Below are positions 8,773 to 18,265 of a stretch of DNA of 20,358 bases, piece after piece. Below the pieces are notes generated by a model, which was not told the DNA's origin, ran no database searches, and saw only the letters and a list, made by a program, of their open reading frames with translations. Position 1 is the stretch's first letter. Every line of letters begins with the position of its first letter. The position numbers were made by a program, and so were the translations under genes. Source of the stretch: Terramyces sp. JEL0728 (lineage: Eukaryota > Chytridiomycota > Chytridiomycetes > Rhizophydiales > Terramycetaceae); NCBI GenBank assembly GCA_027603945.1, contig JADIIU010000183.1:1-20358 (forward strand), given 5' to 3'.

Positions 8773-10447
8773 TTATTTTTTACCAAGCGCTGAACCCAGC
8801 TTTACTTTACTGAAATTCTCTACTAGCTCGTCCTTGCTAGCAGCTGGTATTTCCATGATTTCATCTTTTACCCTCCCGATAAAAATACCATAATAAATAA
8901 CGGCGTCCAACAGATCCATTGATTCCATATACTGCATAATCTTATGAAACTGGTTTAGTTTTTGGAACGCAAAGCTGAACTGTCTGATCAGTCTAAGAAG
9001 ATTTTCATATGCTGGTTGGGCACCACTAATTTCCAACTTTGTGCAGCACTGCAAAAAGAAGCACGGCGGAAACAGCTTCAAAAGTGCAACCACTTCAAAG
9101 TACTCTAATCTAGGGTTATACTGTATGATTAATTCGACCAGTTTGGAACAACCAATTGCAGCGGCAAAGATTTCCTTGAAATGCAGCTGTTTTTGAACGC
9201 TCCTCCCATTTATTACATTTCTCATAATTGAGGGGATAACCAAATTGATCCTGATGCTGTAGTATAATATACATATATATACCGCGAACCATGCCCTATC
9301 CTGTTCTCCTGCTTGTCGGTGTTTGATAATGCCAATATACCGTTGAAACTTTGGAAGAAACCCAATCCTCCAATCAACCAATGAAGCATTAATGCTGCCA
9401 GCCGCATACAGAGATTCGATTGAATCCCCAGTTAGATCCAGTTCAAAATACCGTTTCGTTTTTAGCTGAATTCGAAGTAAAATGCTGTGGTAGGCTTCTA
9501 TTTCAAGATTTGGTATCGAACAAGTATACCAGTCAGGGCTAGTCATTACTTCTATTCCATAATAGTCTGTGCTTGTGGGCGATTCAAAATAGAATCTGTT
9601 TGAAGGCAAGAACAATTGATTATCACTTTCTTCTACAGTGTCATAATCCAAGTGTTTGGAAAAGAATGAAAAATCCCTATATAACACCCACCAAATCCTT
9701 CGAATATGCTCCTTTTCATAATCAAAAGTAGTGAGAGAAGATATCCCCATTTCTGAATTTATCCGACTAATTTTAGCATGCTGAACAGCCAATCTAAAAT
9801 ATAAATTACTAGCAGAGATCTTGTTCAATTCTAATTTAATCTTTTGTTTACGAAAACAGACACTTACGATGACTTCTAGAGTCAAAGCAGTAAGATAATC
9901 GCACCGCTGAGTGAAATTGAAAGATTGTGCTTTCTGCAAATAGATGCTGGCCAGTTCAATTCGATCAGACACTCCGTTTGGTAGCTGATGTTCTTCAATG
10001 AATAGTGCACCGTTTGCTTGCAATGCAAAGCGCAGTGGCCAAAATATCGTTGCTGATTGTCTGTAATATTGCTCAGAAATACCAAATACAACAGGTGGAA
10101 ATTTCTCGAAGCGCAGTTTTAGTAGGTAATCATGATCTGTTTCAAACAGATGCTTTTCCAATTCCGCTGTTAATGAAATATAGATTATTGTGGCTGGTTT
10201 GGTATATTTTTGTTCATTTGTATAGTTGGACGGACGCAACAGGCTCTGCTCTAGCCGCTTTATCCTCTGTTCAATCGACTGCAATTTCTTTAGTGCTTGT
10301 TCTTGCCCGGAATATTCACACCTCGCTCCTCTATTCTCGCAGTTTGAACAAGGCTGCTCCCTATCGCATCTGCGTTTCTTTTTAGTGATTGCTTACCCTT
10401 TTGGTACAATAATCGCACGAATACCGAATCTTTCTCTGGTTCAGCAT
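8773..10447 (-). CDS. Zn(II)2Cys6 transcription factor, paralogue TF3 (unit A)
   Basis: Predicted 544 aa. Introns are 10378-10396 (GTAAGCAATCACTAAAAAG, 19 nt, in the zinc cluster) and 9831-9851 (21 nt); exons are 51, 526 and 1058 nt. The second intron is a multiple of three without a stop, so the unspliced frame is open and would add seven residues. It is called an intron because position, phase and flanks match TF1/TF2 exactly. The zinc cluster (C11, C14, C21, C27, C30, C37) has NCENRG in its second half, unlike the SFCES of TF1/TF2. Regulatory-domain landmarks are RRIWWVLYRDF, FPPCFFLQCC and LLDAVIYYGIFIGR. The C-terminus ends KLGSALGKK; in unit B a one-base deletion removes the last six residues. 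The TAA stop sits inside an AATAAA. Confidence 0.9.
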
Positions 10448-10523
10448 AATAAAAAAATTAAACCCATTCTTGAATTTTATGTGTGGTGCCACACCAGCTA
10501 CTTGAATTCTGATTCAAAACAAT
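10448..10523. promoter_or_regulatory. TF3 promoter / TF4 3' end, with a 6-2-6 palindrome
   Basis: Only 76 bp separate the TF4 stop and the TF3 start, so the TF3 promoter must be here or within TF4. It contains the inverted repeat GTGTGG-TG-CCACAC (10481-10494), 34 bases upstream of the TF3 ATG. The repeat is kept in unit B as a 5-2-5 core. A dimeric regulator site is possible (inference). Confidence 0.45.
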
Positions 10524-12169
10524 TTATTTAATTAAAAGATATTCCATCAATTCTATATGGCTTGGTGCAGGTCGCTCCATAATCTCCCCCTTTTGGCGTC
10601 CAATAAAGATCCCGTAGTAAATCACAGAATCGATGAGATCCAGCAGCTCCATATGAAGCAAGATATTATGGAACTGGTTTAATTTCTGGAATGCGTGGCA
10701 GAATCGCTGAAATCCTTTTATAATGATTTTAAAAGAAATGGTAGCTTCGTCGATAAGCAGCTTTTTACAGCACAGAAGGAAAAATCCTACCGGGAATAGG
10801 GCAAACACCAAGATCATAGCCATGTATTTCAAATCCGGATTGAATTTCATGATAAGTTCAACAACTTGTGCACAGGATACAGCAGCGTCCAGCGCTTCCT
10901 TAAAATACAGCTGCTCCGTAACTTTTTTCCCGTCAATAACATTCCTCATAAAGGCTGGAAGAACTAAATTGATTCTAGCACTGAAATATACCATTGAAAT
11001 GTAAATAGTGAACCAAGCCTTGTCTTGATCTTTTTCAATTTGGTTTGTAATTGTAAACTTTGCTAACTGAAATTTGACAGTAAATACACTCATCCAGTCA
11101 ATCATAGATGCATTAATACACCCGCCAATATAATGCGATTCGTTGTTGTTGCCCGTTAGTTCAATATTGAAATAATGGTTTGTCTTTTCCTGAATCCTTT
11201 GGATGATCATGTGTAGTGCTTCGATATCCAGATCAGGCAACGTGTAGGTATACCACTCTTTACTCGACATTATTTCGATTCCAAAATAGTCTCTCGAGCC
11301 GGCGAATTCAAAATAAATGTTGCTTGATGGCAAAAATAGTTTGTTTTCTTCTGCCAAAATGCTTCCATACGGCACATGCTTGGGGAACGAGCAGTAGTCT
11401 CTATATACAAGCCACCATATTCTCCTAATATGCTCCCTTTCGTAGTCAAATAGTGTTATTTTCGATATTTGTTCCTCGCAACTTATTTTGGAAATTCTTG
11501 CGTACTGGATCGTCAGCCTGAAATACATTACGGCTTCGTCTATTGAATTGAGTTCTATATAAGCAAAGTGATTACGATAGCAGACGTTTGTTATCACCTC
11601 TAGGGTCATCACAGATATATGATCGCAGCATTTGGCATAATCGAACGACTGCGCTTTTTGGAGAAAAAGATTTACAAGGTCAAGCCTATTGGATATTCCA
11701 GGCGGTAATTGATGATCCTTTACAAATAATGCTCCGCACGAGTAGAGAGCGAATCGGAGTGGCCAAAATATTTTTGCAGACTGTCTGTAGTACTCTTCGG
11801 TGATTCCCAGGATTATCCCTGGAAACTTTTTAAATCGAAGTTCCAACAGGTATTCGTGGTCCCTTTCAAACAGCTCTTTCTGTAGTTCGTGAGACAGGGT
11901 AACATGTATAATAGTAGGATGCACCTGCTCTTTTTTCTCAAGATGGTACTTGGTAGTGACTAATAGCCGCCGCTCCATTTGCTTGATGCGCTGCTCAATC
12001 TTTTCCAGCTGTTCTTCCACTTCTGCTTGATTGGAGTATTCACACTTATTGCTCTTGGCAACGCAGAACGAACACGGCTGCTGCCTATCACACTTGCGTT
12101 TCTATATCAGTAATTTCGTACTCTTTTTGTGCAATAATCACAGCTGTAGCGAACTTTTTTGTAAATCAT
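10524..12169 (-). CDS. Zn(II)2Cys6 transcription factor, paralogue TF4 (unit A)
   Basis: Predicted 534 aa. Introns are 12102-12121 (GTACGAAATTACTGATATAG, 20 nt, in the zinc cluster) and 11555-11575 (21 nt, in-frame and stop-free, same position and phase as in TF1-TF3); exons are 48, 526 and 1031 nt. The zinc cluster has C10, C13, C20, C26, C29, C36. The linker (IEQRIKQMERRLL) is coiled-coil-like. The regulatory region shares RRIWWLVYRDY, FPVGFFLLCC and LIDSVIYYGIFIGRQ. A TAA stop lies inside AATAAA (10523-10528, minus). It is the gene next to the repeat junction; its upstream region is the 420-bp tail. Target unknown. Confidence 0.9.
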
Positions 12170-12583
12170 ATCCGAAAAATTTAGGGAAAATGCGGGAAAA
12201 TGTGATGAATGTATACCCAAATAAACATTTTTTATCGAAATTGGCAGGAAATTCGGATCTTTTTGTAGTTGTAGATGTGATTGGCTTTCCACCATATTTA
12301 GCTGTTGAGATCAGACGATTCGTTTGCTGCCGGATGATATTAGTTCAAATTTTGATTTCTCGATAGCCAGCCAAAATAAGCCTGTCTAGTACCGACTAGC
12401 ATAGCTAACATTTCCGCAAGTGATCTTTGCCAGCATTGGACTATATTGCAATAACCATATTTGTGGCGGGTTCGGGTGGAATTTCGCAAACCGCTTGAGT
12501 AAAACAATCAGCCAGCAACATCGGCTGCAGATAGCCAAGCAGCTGCCAATGCGAATGATGCAGCGATAATTGGAGATGAAAGC
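12170..12583. promoter_or_regulatory. Non-coding tail of unit A, TF4 upstream region
   Basis: About 414 bp with no gene I can support. It should include the TF4 promoter. A small minus-strand ORF (12386-12631) is not kept in unit B because of an indel and is rejected. The stretch CGGGTTCGGGTGG...AAACCG (about 12468-12494) contains CGG/CCG triplets, the kind of half-site Zn2Cys6 proteins bind, and is unchanged in unit B; this is only suggestive. Several differences from unit B are transitions at CpG. Confidence 0.5.
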
Positions 12584-12590
12584 AAAAAAT
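12584..12590 (-). terminator. Probable Pol III terminator (T6) of the 3' tRNA fragment
   Basis: The minus strand reads ATTTTTT directly after the proposed discriminator base at 12591. A T6 run in this spot is what a tRNA gene end would show, and it supports the tRNA origin of 12591-12609. Confidence 0.6.
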
Positions 12591-12667
12591 CGCTCCCAGG
12601 TGGGCTTGATCGAACCGGGAACCTCCCGCACCCTAAGCGGAAATCATAACCCTTAGACCATTAGCCC
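12591..12667 (-). pseudogene. Chimeric tRNA pseudogene at the A/B junction
   Basis: Bases 12610-12667 are identical to tRNA-Pro(AGG) from its 5' end through the T-loop TTCGA. Bases 12591-12609 read (minus strand) TCAAGC-CCACC-TGGGAGC-G followed by ATTTTTT (12584-12590): a T-loop end, T-stem 3' strand, acceptor 3' strand, discriminator and Pol III terminator of a different tRNA. The two halves cannot pair (CCCGG with CCACC; GGGCTAA with TGGGAGC) and the T-loop would be 11 nt, so it should not fold as a functional tRNA. The identity of the second tRNA is not known. The Pro-derived part is certain; the second-tRNA reading is inference from structure. Confidence 0.8.
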
Positions 12668-12808
12668 ACTGAAAATCCAGAAATCGTACTTTTATAAACC
12701 AATCGCATTTGAATATCAAGCTTTTGATGGCTCGATTTATTAAACGGACACATGATAGAATTCAGCTTGATGCCCAATTGTTGGTACTTTATTATGACAT
12801 GGTTGAAA

Positions 12809-14422
12809 TCAATATTGCTTGCTTGAGGGCCGTTCATAGAATTCTCTCCCTTGCCTGGCAACAAAGATTCCATAATAAATTACAGCATCTAGCAGCTCGC
12901 GCGTTTCCAACACTTCAAGGATAGAATGGAATTGGTTAATCTTTTGAAATGCCCTACTAAATTCCTTTATGCCATGGAGAATCTGCTTATAGTATTCGTC
13001 ACTAAAGGGTATTCCAAGCTTCGAACAGCACAGCAAAAAGAAGCCAGTAGGGAATAGTGTCAAAAGAGCAGCAGTAGCAAAGAATTCAAAAGTGGGGTTG
13101 AATTGTATAACAAGTTTCACCAACAGTGTGCTCGTTACCGCTGCGTCCAAGGCATTTTTGAAATACATTAAATTTTGAACCTTCTTTCCTTTAATCACAT
13201 TCCGCATCAGCGAGGGGAGTATCAGGTTTATGCGGATACTGCAGTATATAAGTGCGATATAAATGGTTAGCCAGGCTGTATCTCGATGTTTGCAATGGTC
13301 ACGTACACTATACATGCTTTTTTGAAGCACAGGGGAAAAGCCATCCATCCAATCATTCAGAGAAGCGTTAATTGCCCCCGCGGTATATAATGAATATGCA
13401 TTTTCTTCTGTTAGTTCAAGTTCAAAATGGCGGTGGACTTTTGATTGTATCCGGTGCAGAATCGCGTGGTAAGCATTAACACCAAGCTCTCCGGTACTTG
13501 CTGTGTACCATTCGCTGCTAGTCATTATTTCAATTCCATAATAATCTGCAGCAGAATGCATTTCGAAATATAAAGTGTTTGAGGGAAGGAATACCTGGTT
13601 TTCTTTGTCTTCAATCGATCCGTATCCTAGTACTTTAGATAGAAAGGTATAATTCCTATAGAGCAACCACCATGCCCTCCGAATGTTTTCCCTTTCGTAA
13701 TCAAAGGAGGAAATTTTAGAAATTCCAACTTCAGTGTTAATTTCGCAAAGTTTTGCGTGTAGCAATGCCAGCCGAAAATACAGAACCGCTTCTTCAGTGC
13801 AGTTAAGATCTATGTTAGGAAGAGATACTGTAGAGGATATTGAAAATGATTTCCAGGGCAAGTACAGTAAGGTGGTCACACTTGTGTGCAAAGTCGAAAG
13901 ACTGCGCTTTCTGGAGGTATATATTGACAAGCACAATCCTGTCCGAGATCCCCAGTGGTAAAAGCTCTTGTGGGATGTACAATGCGCCGCTTGCAAATAA
14001 CGCAAATCGGAGTGGTGGAAATATTTTTGCAGATTCCCTATAGTACTGCTCTGTTACTCCGTAAATAACACTGGGAAACCTTTTGAATCTTAATTCCAGT
14101 AGATGGTTGTGATCTTTCGTGAACAATTCTTGCTCCAATTCTTTAGATAGTACGATTTGTTTGATTTGTGGCCGCAGCTTTTCTCTACTTTGCAAGACGC
14201 TGTTGGTAGGACTCAGCAGGGTTTGCTCCATTTGTTTTATGCGTTCTTCAACCTTAAGCAAATGAAGTTCAAATTCCCATTGTTTGGAATACTCGCACTT
14301 TGAATGTCTGCTTTCACAAAACGAACATGGCTGCTTCCTATCGCATCTGCGCTTCTAAATCAAACAGTTGGTACTCTTTTTGTGCAGAAATCGCAGGAAT
14401 AAGTCATCTTTTTGAAAATCAT
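12809..14422 (-). CDS. Zn(II)2Cys6 transcription factor, paralogue TF1 (unit B)
   Basis: Predicted 524 aa, the unit B twin of the gene at 5068-6681. Introns are 14355-14374 (20 nt, identical to unit A) and 13810-13828 (19 nt, one substitution: GTATCTCTTCCTAACATAG). Exons are 48, 526 and 1001 nt. The six zinc-cluster cysteines are unchanged and the cluster differs only by a silent change (AAA to AAG). Amino-acid differences from unit A are few: for example KISE to KLCE, ENQIF to ENQVF, QKGMY to QKSMY, QMLHG to QILHG. The pattern fits a recently duplicated, still-functional gene. AATAAA lies at 12788-12793 (minus). Confidence 0.9.
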
Positions 14423-14590
14423 GCTTTTCGGGGAAGTTGAGAAAATCCACTCCATGAAAATATTGGATTTTGTCAAGATGATTCTATTCGGTAGCAATCT
14501 ACTATGCAACCAATAAATGGCTTTAATCAGACGAATATGATCTTTTTCCCAATTCTATGTATGGCCAGATTCAAAATTGTATCTCAACTT
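14423..14590. promoter_or_regulatory. TF1 upstream region, unit B
   Basis: 168 bp, essentially the same as the unit A counterpart but lacking the 10 bp next to the TF2 stop. Holds the TF1 promoter; no gene seen. Confidence 0.4.
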
Positions 14591-16235
14591 TTATTTAATA
14601 TCTAATTCAGCAAATGCCCCAATATGGTGGGCAGCTGGCCTCTCCATGAGTTCTGTGTTCTGTCTGGTGATGAACATTCCATAATACATCACAGCCTCCA
14701 GCAAGTCCTTTGATTGCAAAAGCAATAAAATGCCGTAAAACTGATTCAGTTTTTGGAAAGCCCTGCTAAACTTCTTGATGCCATCCAGCAGTTGCTTGTA
14801 ATATTCTTCGCATTTTGGTATTCCCATTTTGGCACAACACAGCAAAAAGAACCCCGTGGGAAACAGCGATAATAGTACAGCAGCCGCGAGAAATTCAAGT
14901 TTGGGATTAAATTGAATAACTACCTGTATTAAATTAGTACTCGTCACAGCGGATTCAACTGCTTCCTTGAAATACAGCTGCTTCATGACCTTTTTGCCCT
15001 TAATCACATTCCGTATCATTGTTGGTATAATCAAGTTCACCCTGATACTGCAGTAGACAAATGCCGTGTAGATTGTAAACCAAGTTGTTTCCCGGTTTTC
15101 CAAGGCACCGCTCCGCACCGAATTAAATGCCTTTTGCAAATTGGGAGAGAATAAATGAATCCAGTCTGCTAACGATGCGTTAATAGCCCCAGCACTATAG
15201 AGTGATAAAGTGTCATTTTCAGACAGTTCTATTTCAAAGTGGTGAAACATTTTAGACTGTATTCGTTGCAGCAACATATGGTATCCATCAACTTCTTGGC
15301 AAGGCAGACAGGCGGTATACCATTCATCACTGGTCATGATTTCTACCCCATAATAGTCACTAGAGTGAGCGGATTCAAAATAGAATTTGTTTGAAGGTAG
15401 AAACAGCAAATTTTCTTGGTCGTCCATCGTTCTAAACCCAATAATGTTGCAAAGAAATGAATAGTCTCTATACAGTATCCACCAAATCCTCCTGATATTC
15501 TCTTTTTCATAGTCAAATAAAGAGATCTTTGATATTCCATGTTCAGAGTTGATTCCTGAAATTCTTGCTTGTTGCAATGCTAGCTTGAAATAAAGAATGG
15601 CTTCCTCGGTGCTGTTAATATCTAAATTAGTGAAAAGTACGATAACAGATATTGCAGATGACTTCCAAAGTGAGGACTGTTAAATGGTCGCACCTTTCTC
15701 CAAAATTAAATGACTGCGCTTTTTGTAGATATAAATTTACCAGCTCAATTCTGTCCGATACTCCATCCGGTAATTGATCCGGGGTAATAAATAGTGCTCC
15801 GCTGGCAAAAAGTGCGAACCTTAATGGCCAAAAAATTTTAGCTGATTGTCTGTAGAATTCCTCCATTATCCCAAATATTACGCAGGGGAACCTTTCGAAT
15901 CGCAATTCCAGCAAATGTTCATGATCTTCTTCAAACAAACGATGCTCCAACTCTGGTGTTAAAGCAATATGCTTTATAATAGGCCGCACTTTATCCCGTT
16001 TCCGCAGGATACCATTATTTGGACTTAATAAATTTATTTCCATCTGCTTAATCCGTTGTTCAATATCCGCCAGCTGTATTTCAAACTCTTTTTGCTGTGA
16101 GTATGTACAATGTGCTCGTTTACTTTTGCAAAAGCTGCAAGGCTGCATCCTATCACATTTCCGTTTCTATATAAATCCGAAATTTACTCTTTTAGTGCAG
16201 AAATCACAAGCATACTTTAGTTTTTTGAAAATCAT
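14591..16235 (-). CDS. Zn(II)2Cys6 transcription factor, paralogue TF2 (unit B)
   Basis: Predicted 534 aa twin of the gene at 6860-8504. Introns are 16167-16187 (21 nt) and 15622-15640 (19 nt); exons are 48, 526 and 1031 nt. The notable change is in the zinc cluster: the residue after Cys5 is Lys (CSFCKSKR) instead of Glu (CSFCESKR), a charge reversal caused by a CpG-type transition. All cysteines are kept. Other changes are mild (FIIYT to FTIYT, TMMRN to TMIRN, EAIES to EAVES, GTFAE to GAFAE). The TAA stop is again inside AATAAA. DNA-binding preference could differ slightly from unit A (inference). Confidence 0.9.
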
Positions 16236-16530
16236 CAAGCGGATCTAAGTGGAAAAATGGAAAAAAGGGAGCAAAATCTGTCGCAATAAGGGTGGTTGAA
16301 ATACTAACTGATGGGTTTGGTAACAGTGATGCCGTGGTCCATATGGTGATCTAGCTGCTTAGTTTCCGTATTTCCAAAGAATCAAACGGTGGGCAGGTGA
16401 GTGATCTACTGCAATTTTTACACATCAATGAAGGTTGCGGAATTGACTTTGGTTGAAACTAGAAATTGAATTCTTATCAATATCCTTACAGCTAATTAAC
16501 TAACACTACAGCTTTATTTTTTACCAAGCG
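16236..16530. other. TF2-TF3 intergenic region, unit B
   Basis: 295 bp without a gene I can support. It contains the TF2 promoter. The piece AATTTTTACACATCAATGAAGG (about 16413-16434; described, not a gene) replaces a shorter, unrelated piece in unit A, marking a local rearrangement since duplication. The former TF3 3' codons and its AATAAA also lie here because the unit B TF3 stop is earlier. Confidence 0.55.
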
Positions 16531-18187
16531 CTAACCCAGCTTTACTTTACTGAAATTCTCTACTAGCTCGTCCTTGCTAGCAGCTGGTATTTCCATGATT
16601 TCATCTTTTACCCTCCCGATAAAAATACCATAATAAATAACGGCGTCCAACAGATCCATTGATTCCATATACTGCATAATCTTATGAAACTGGTTTAGTT
16701 TTTGGAACGCAAAGCTGAACTGTCTGATCAGTCTAAGAAGATTTTCATATGCTGGTTGGGCACCACTAATTTCCAACTTTGTGCAGCACTGCAAAAAGAA
16801 GCACGGCGGAAACAGCTTCAAAAGTGCAACCACTTCAAAGTACTCTAATCTAGGGTTATACTGCATGATTAATTCGACCAGTTTGGAACAGCCAATTGCA
16901 GCGGCAAAGATTTCCTTGAAATGCAGCTGTTTTTGAACGCTCCTCCCATTTATTACATTTCTCATAATTGAGGGGATAACCAAATTGATCCTGATGCTGT
17001 AGTATAATATACATATATATACCGCAAACCATGCGCTATCCTGTTCTCCTGCTTGTCGGTGTTTGATAATGCCAATATACCGTTGAAACTTTGGAAGAAA
17101 CTCAATCCTCCAATCAACCAAGGAAGCATTAATGCTGCCAGCTGCATATAGAGATTCGATCGAATCCCCAGTCAGATCCAGTTCAAAATACCGTTTCGTT
17201 TTTAGCTGAATTCGAAGTAAAATGCTGTGGTAGGCTTCTATTTCAAGATTTGGTATCGAACAAGTATACCAGTCAGGGCTAGTCATTACTTCTATTCCAT
17301 AATAGTCTGTGCTTGTGGGCGATTCAAAATAGAATCTGTTTGAAGGCAAGAACAATTGATTATCACTTTCTTCTACAGTGTCATAATCCAAGTGTTTGGA
17401 AAAGAATGAAAAATCCCTATATAACACCCACCAAATCCTTCGAATATGCTCCTTTTCATAATCAAAAGTAGTGAGAGAAGATATCCCCATTTCTGAATTT
17501 ATCCGGCTAATTTTAGCATGCTGAACAGCCAATCTAAAATATAAATTACTAGCAGAGATCTTGTTCAATTCTAATTTAATCTTTTGTTTACGAAAACAGA
17601 CACTTACGATGACTTCTAGAGCCAAAGCAGTAAGATAATCGCACCGCTGAGTGAAATTGAAAGATTGTGCTTTCTGCAAATAGATGCTGGCCAGTTCAAT
17701 TCGATCAGACACTCCGTTTGGTAGCTGATGTTCTTCAATGAATAGTGCACCGTTTGCTTGCAATGCAAAGCGTAGTGGCCAAAATATCTTTGCTGATTGT
17801 CTGTAATATTGCTCAGAAATACCAAATACAACAGGTGGAAATTTCTCGAAGCGCAGTTTTAGTAGATAATCATGATCTGTTTCAAACAGATACTTTTCCA
17901 ATTCCTCTGTTAGTGAAATATAGATTATTGTGGCTGGTTTGGTATATTTTTGTTCATTTGTATAGTTGGACGGACGCAACAGGCTCTGCTCTAGCCGCTT
18001 TATCCTCTGTTCAATCGACTGCAATTTCTTTAGTGCTTGTTCTTGCCCGGAATATTCACACCTTGCTCCTCTATTCTCGCAGTTTGAACAAGGCTGCTCC
18101 CTATCGCATCTGCGTTTCTTTTTAGTGATTGCTTACCCTTTTGGTACAATAGTCGCACGAATACCGAATCTTTCTCTGGTTCAGCAT
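16531..18187 (-). CDS. Zn(II)2Cys6 transcription factor, paralogue TF3 (unit B), C-terminus shortened
   Basis: Predicted 538 aa twin of the gene at 8773-10447. Introns are 18118-18136 (19 nt, identical) and 17571-17591 (21 nt, in-frame, stop-free); exons are 51, 526 and 1040 nt. Deletion of one base (plus-strand G, position 8792 in unit A) turns the end into KLG-stop and removes the last six residues; the rest is intact. Substitutions include TAELEKH to TEELEKY, SATIF to SAKIF, DWRIGF to DWRIEF and QDRAW to QDSAW. SAKIF matches the other paralogues, so unit A may carry the derived state there. The lost tail is basic and poorly conserved between paralogues, so function is probably kept. Confidence 0.9.
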
Positions 18188-18265
18188 AATAAAAAAATTA
18201 AACCCATTCTTGAATTTTATATATGTGGTGCCACACCAGCTACTTGAATTCTGATTCAAAACAAT

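Larger units (their letters stand above)
4882..12609. repeat. Tandem duplication unit A (four Zn2Cys6 genes)
   Basis: This segment is repeated head-to-tail by 12610-20358. The offset is 7728 bp at the left edge, 7741 bp at TF1, 7731 bp at TF2, 7740-7742 bp at TF3-TF4 and 7749 bp at the end, reflecting a few small indels. Coding parts differ only by scattered substitutions; intergenic parts differ more. The unit starts within the tRNA-Pro T-loop and ends in a 19-base fragment resembling the 3' end of another tRNA. No transposase, terminal inverted repeats or target-site duplication was seen, so this is a segmental duplication rather than a mobile element. Confidence 0.95.

Noticed and set aside
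10005..10531. Plus-strand ORFs opposite TF3 (101-126 codons), also present in unit B
   Set aside because: They are antisense to the strongly supported TF3 coding sequence and are only conserved because that sequence is.
12386..12631. An 81-codon minus-strand ORF in the unit A tail
   Set aside because: The unit B counterpart is frame-shifted by an indel and its substitutions are not codon-biased; the ORF also runs into the tRNA fragment.
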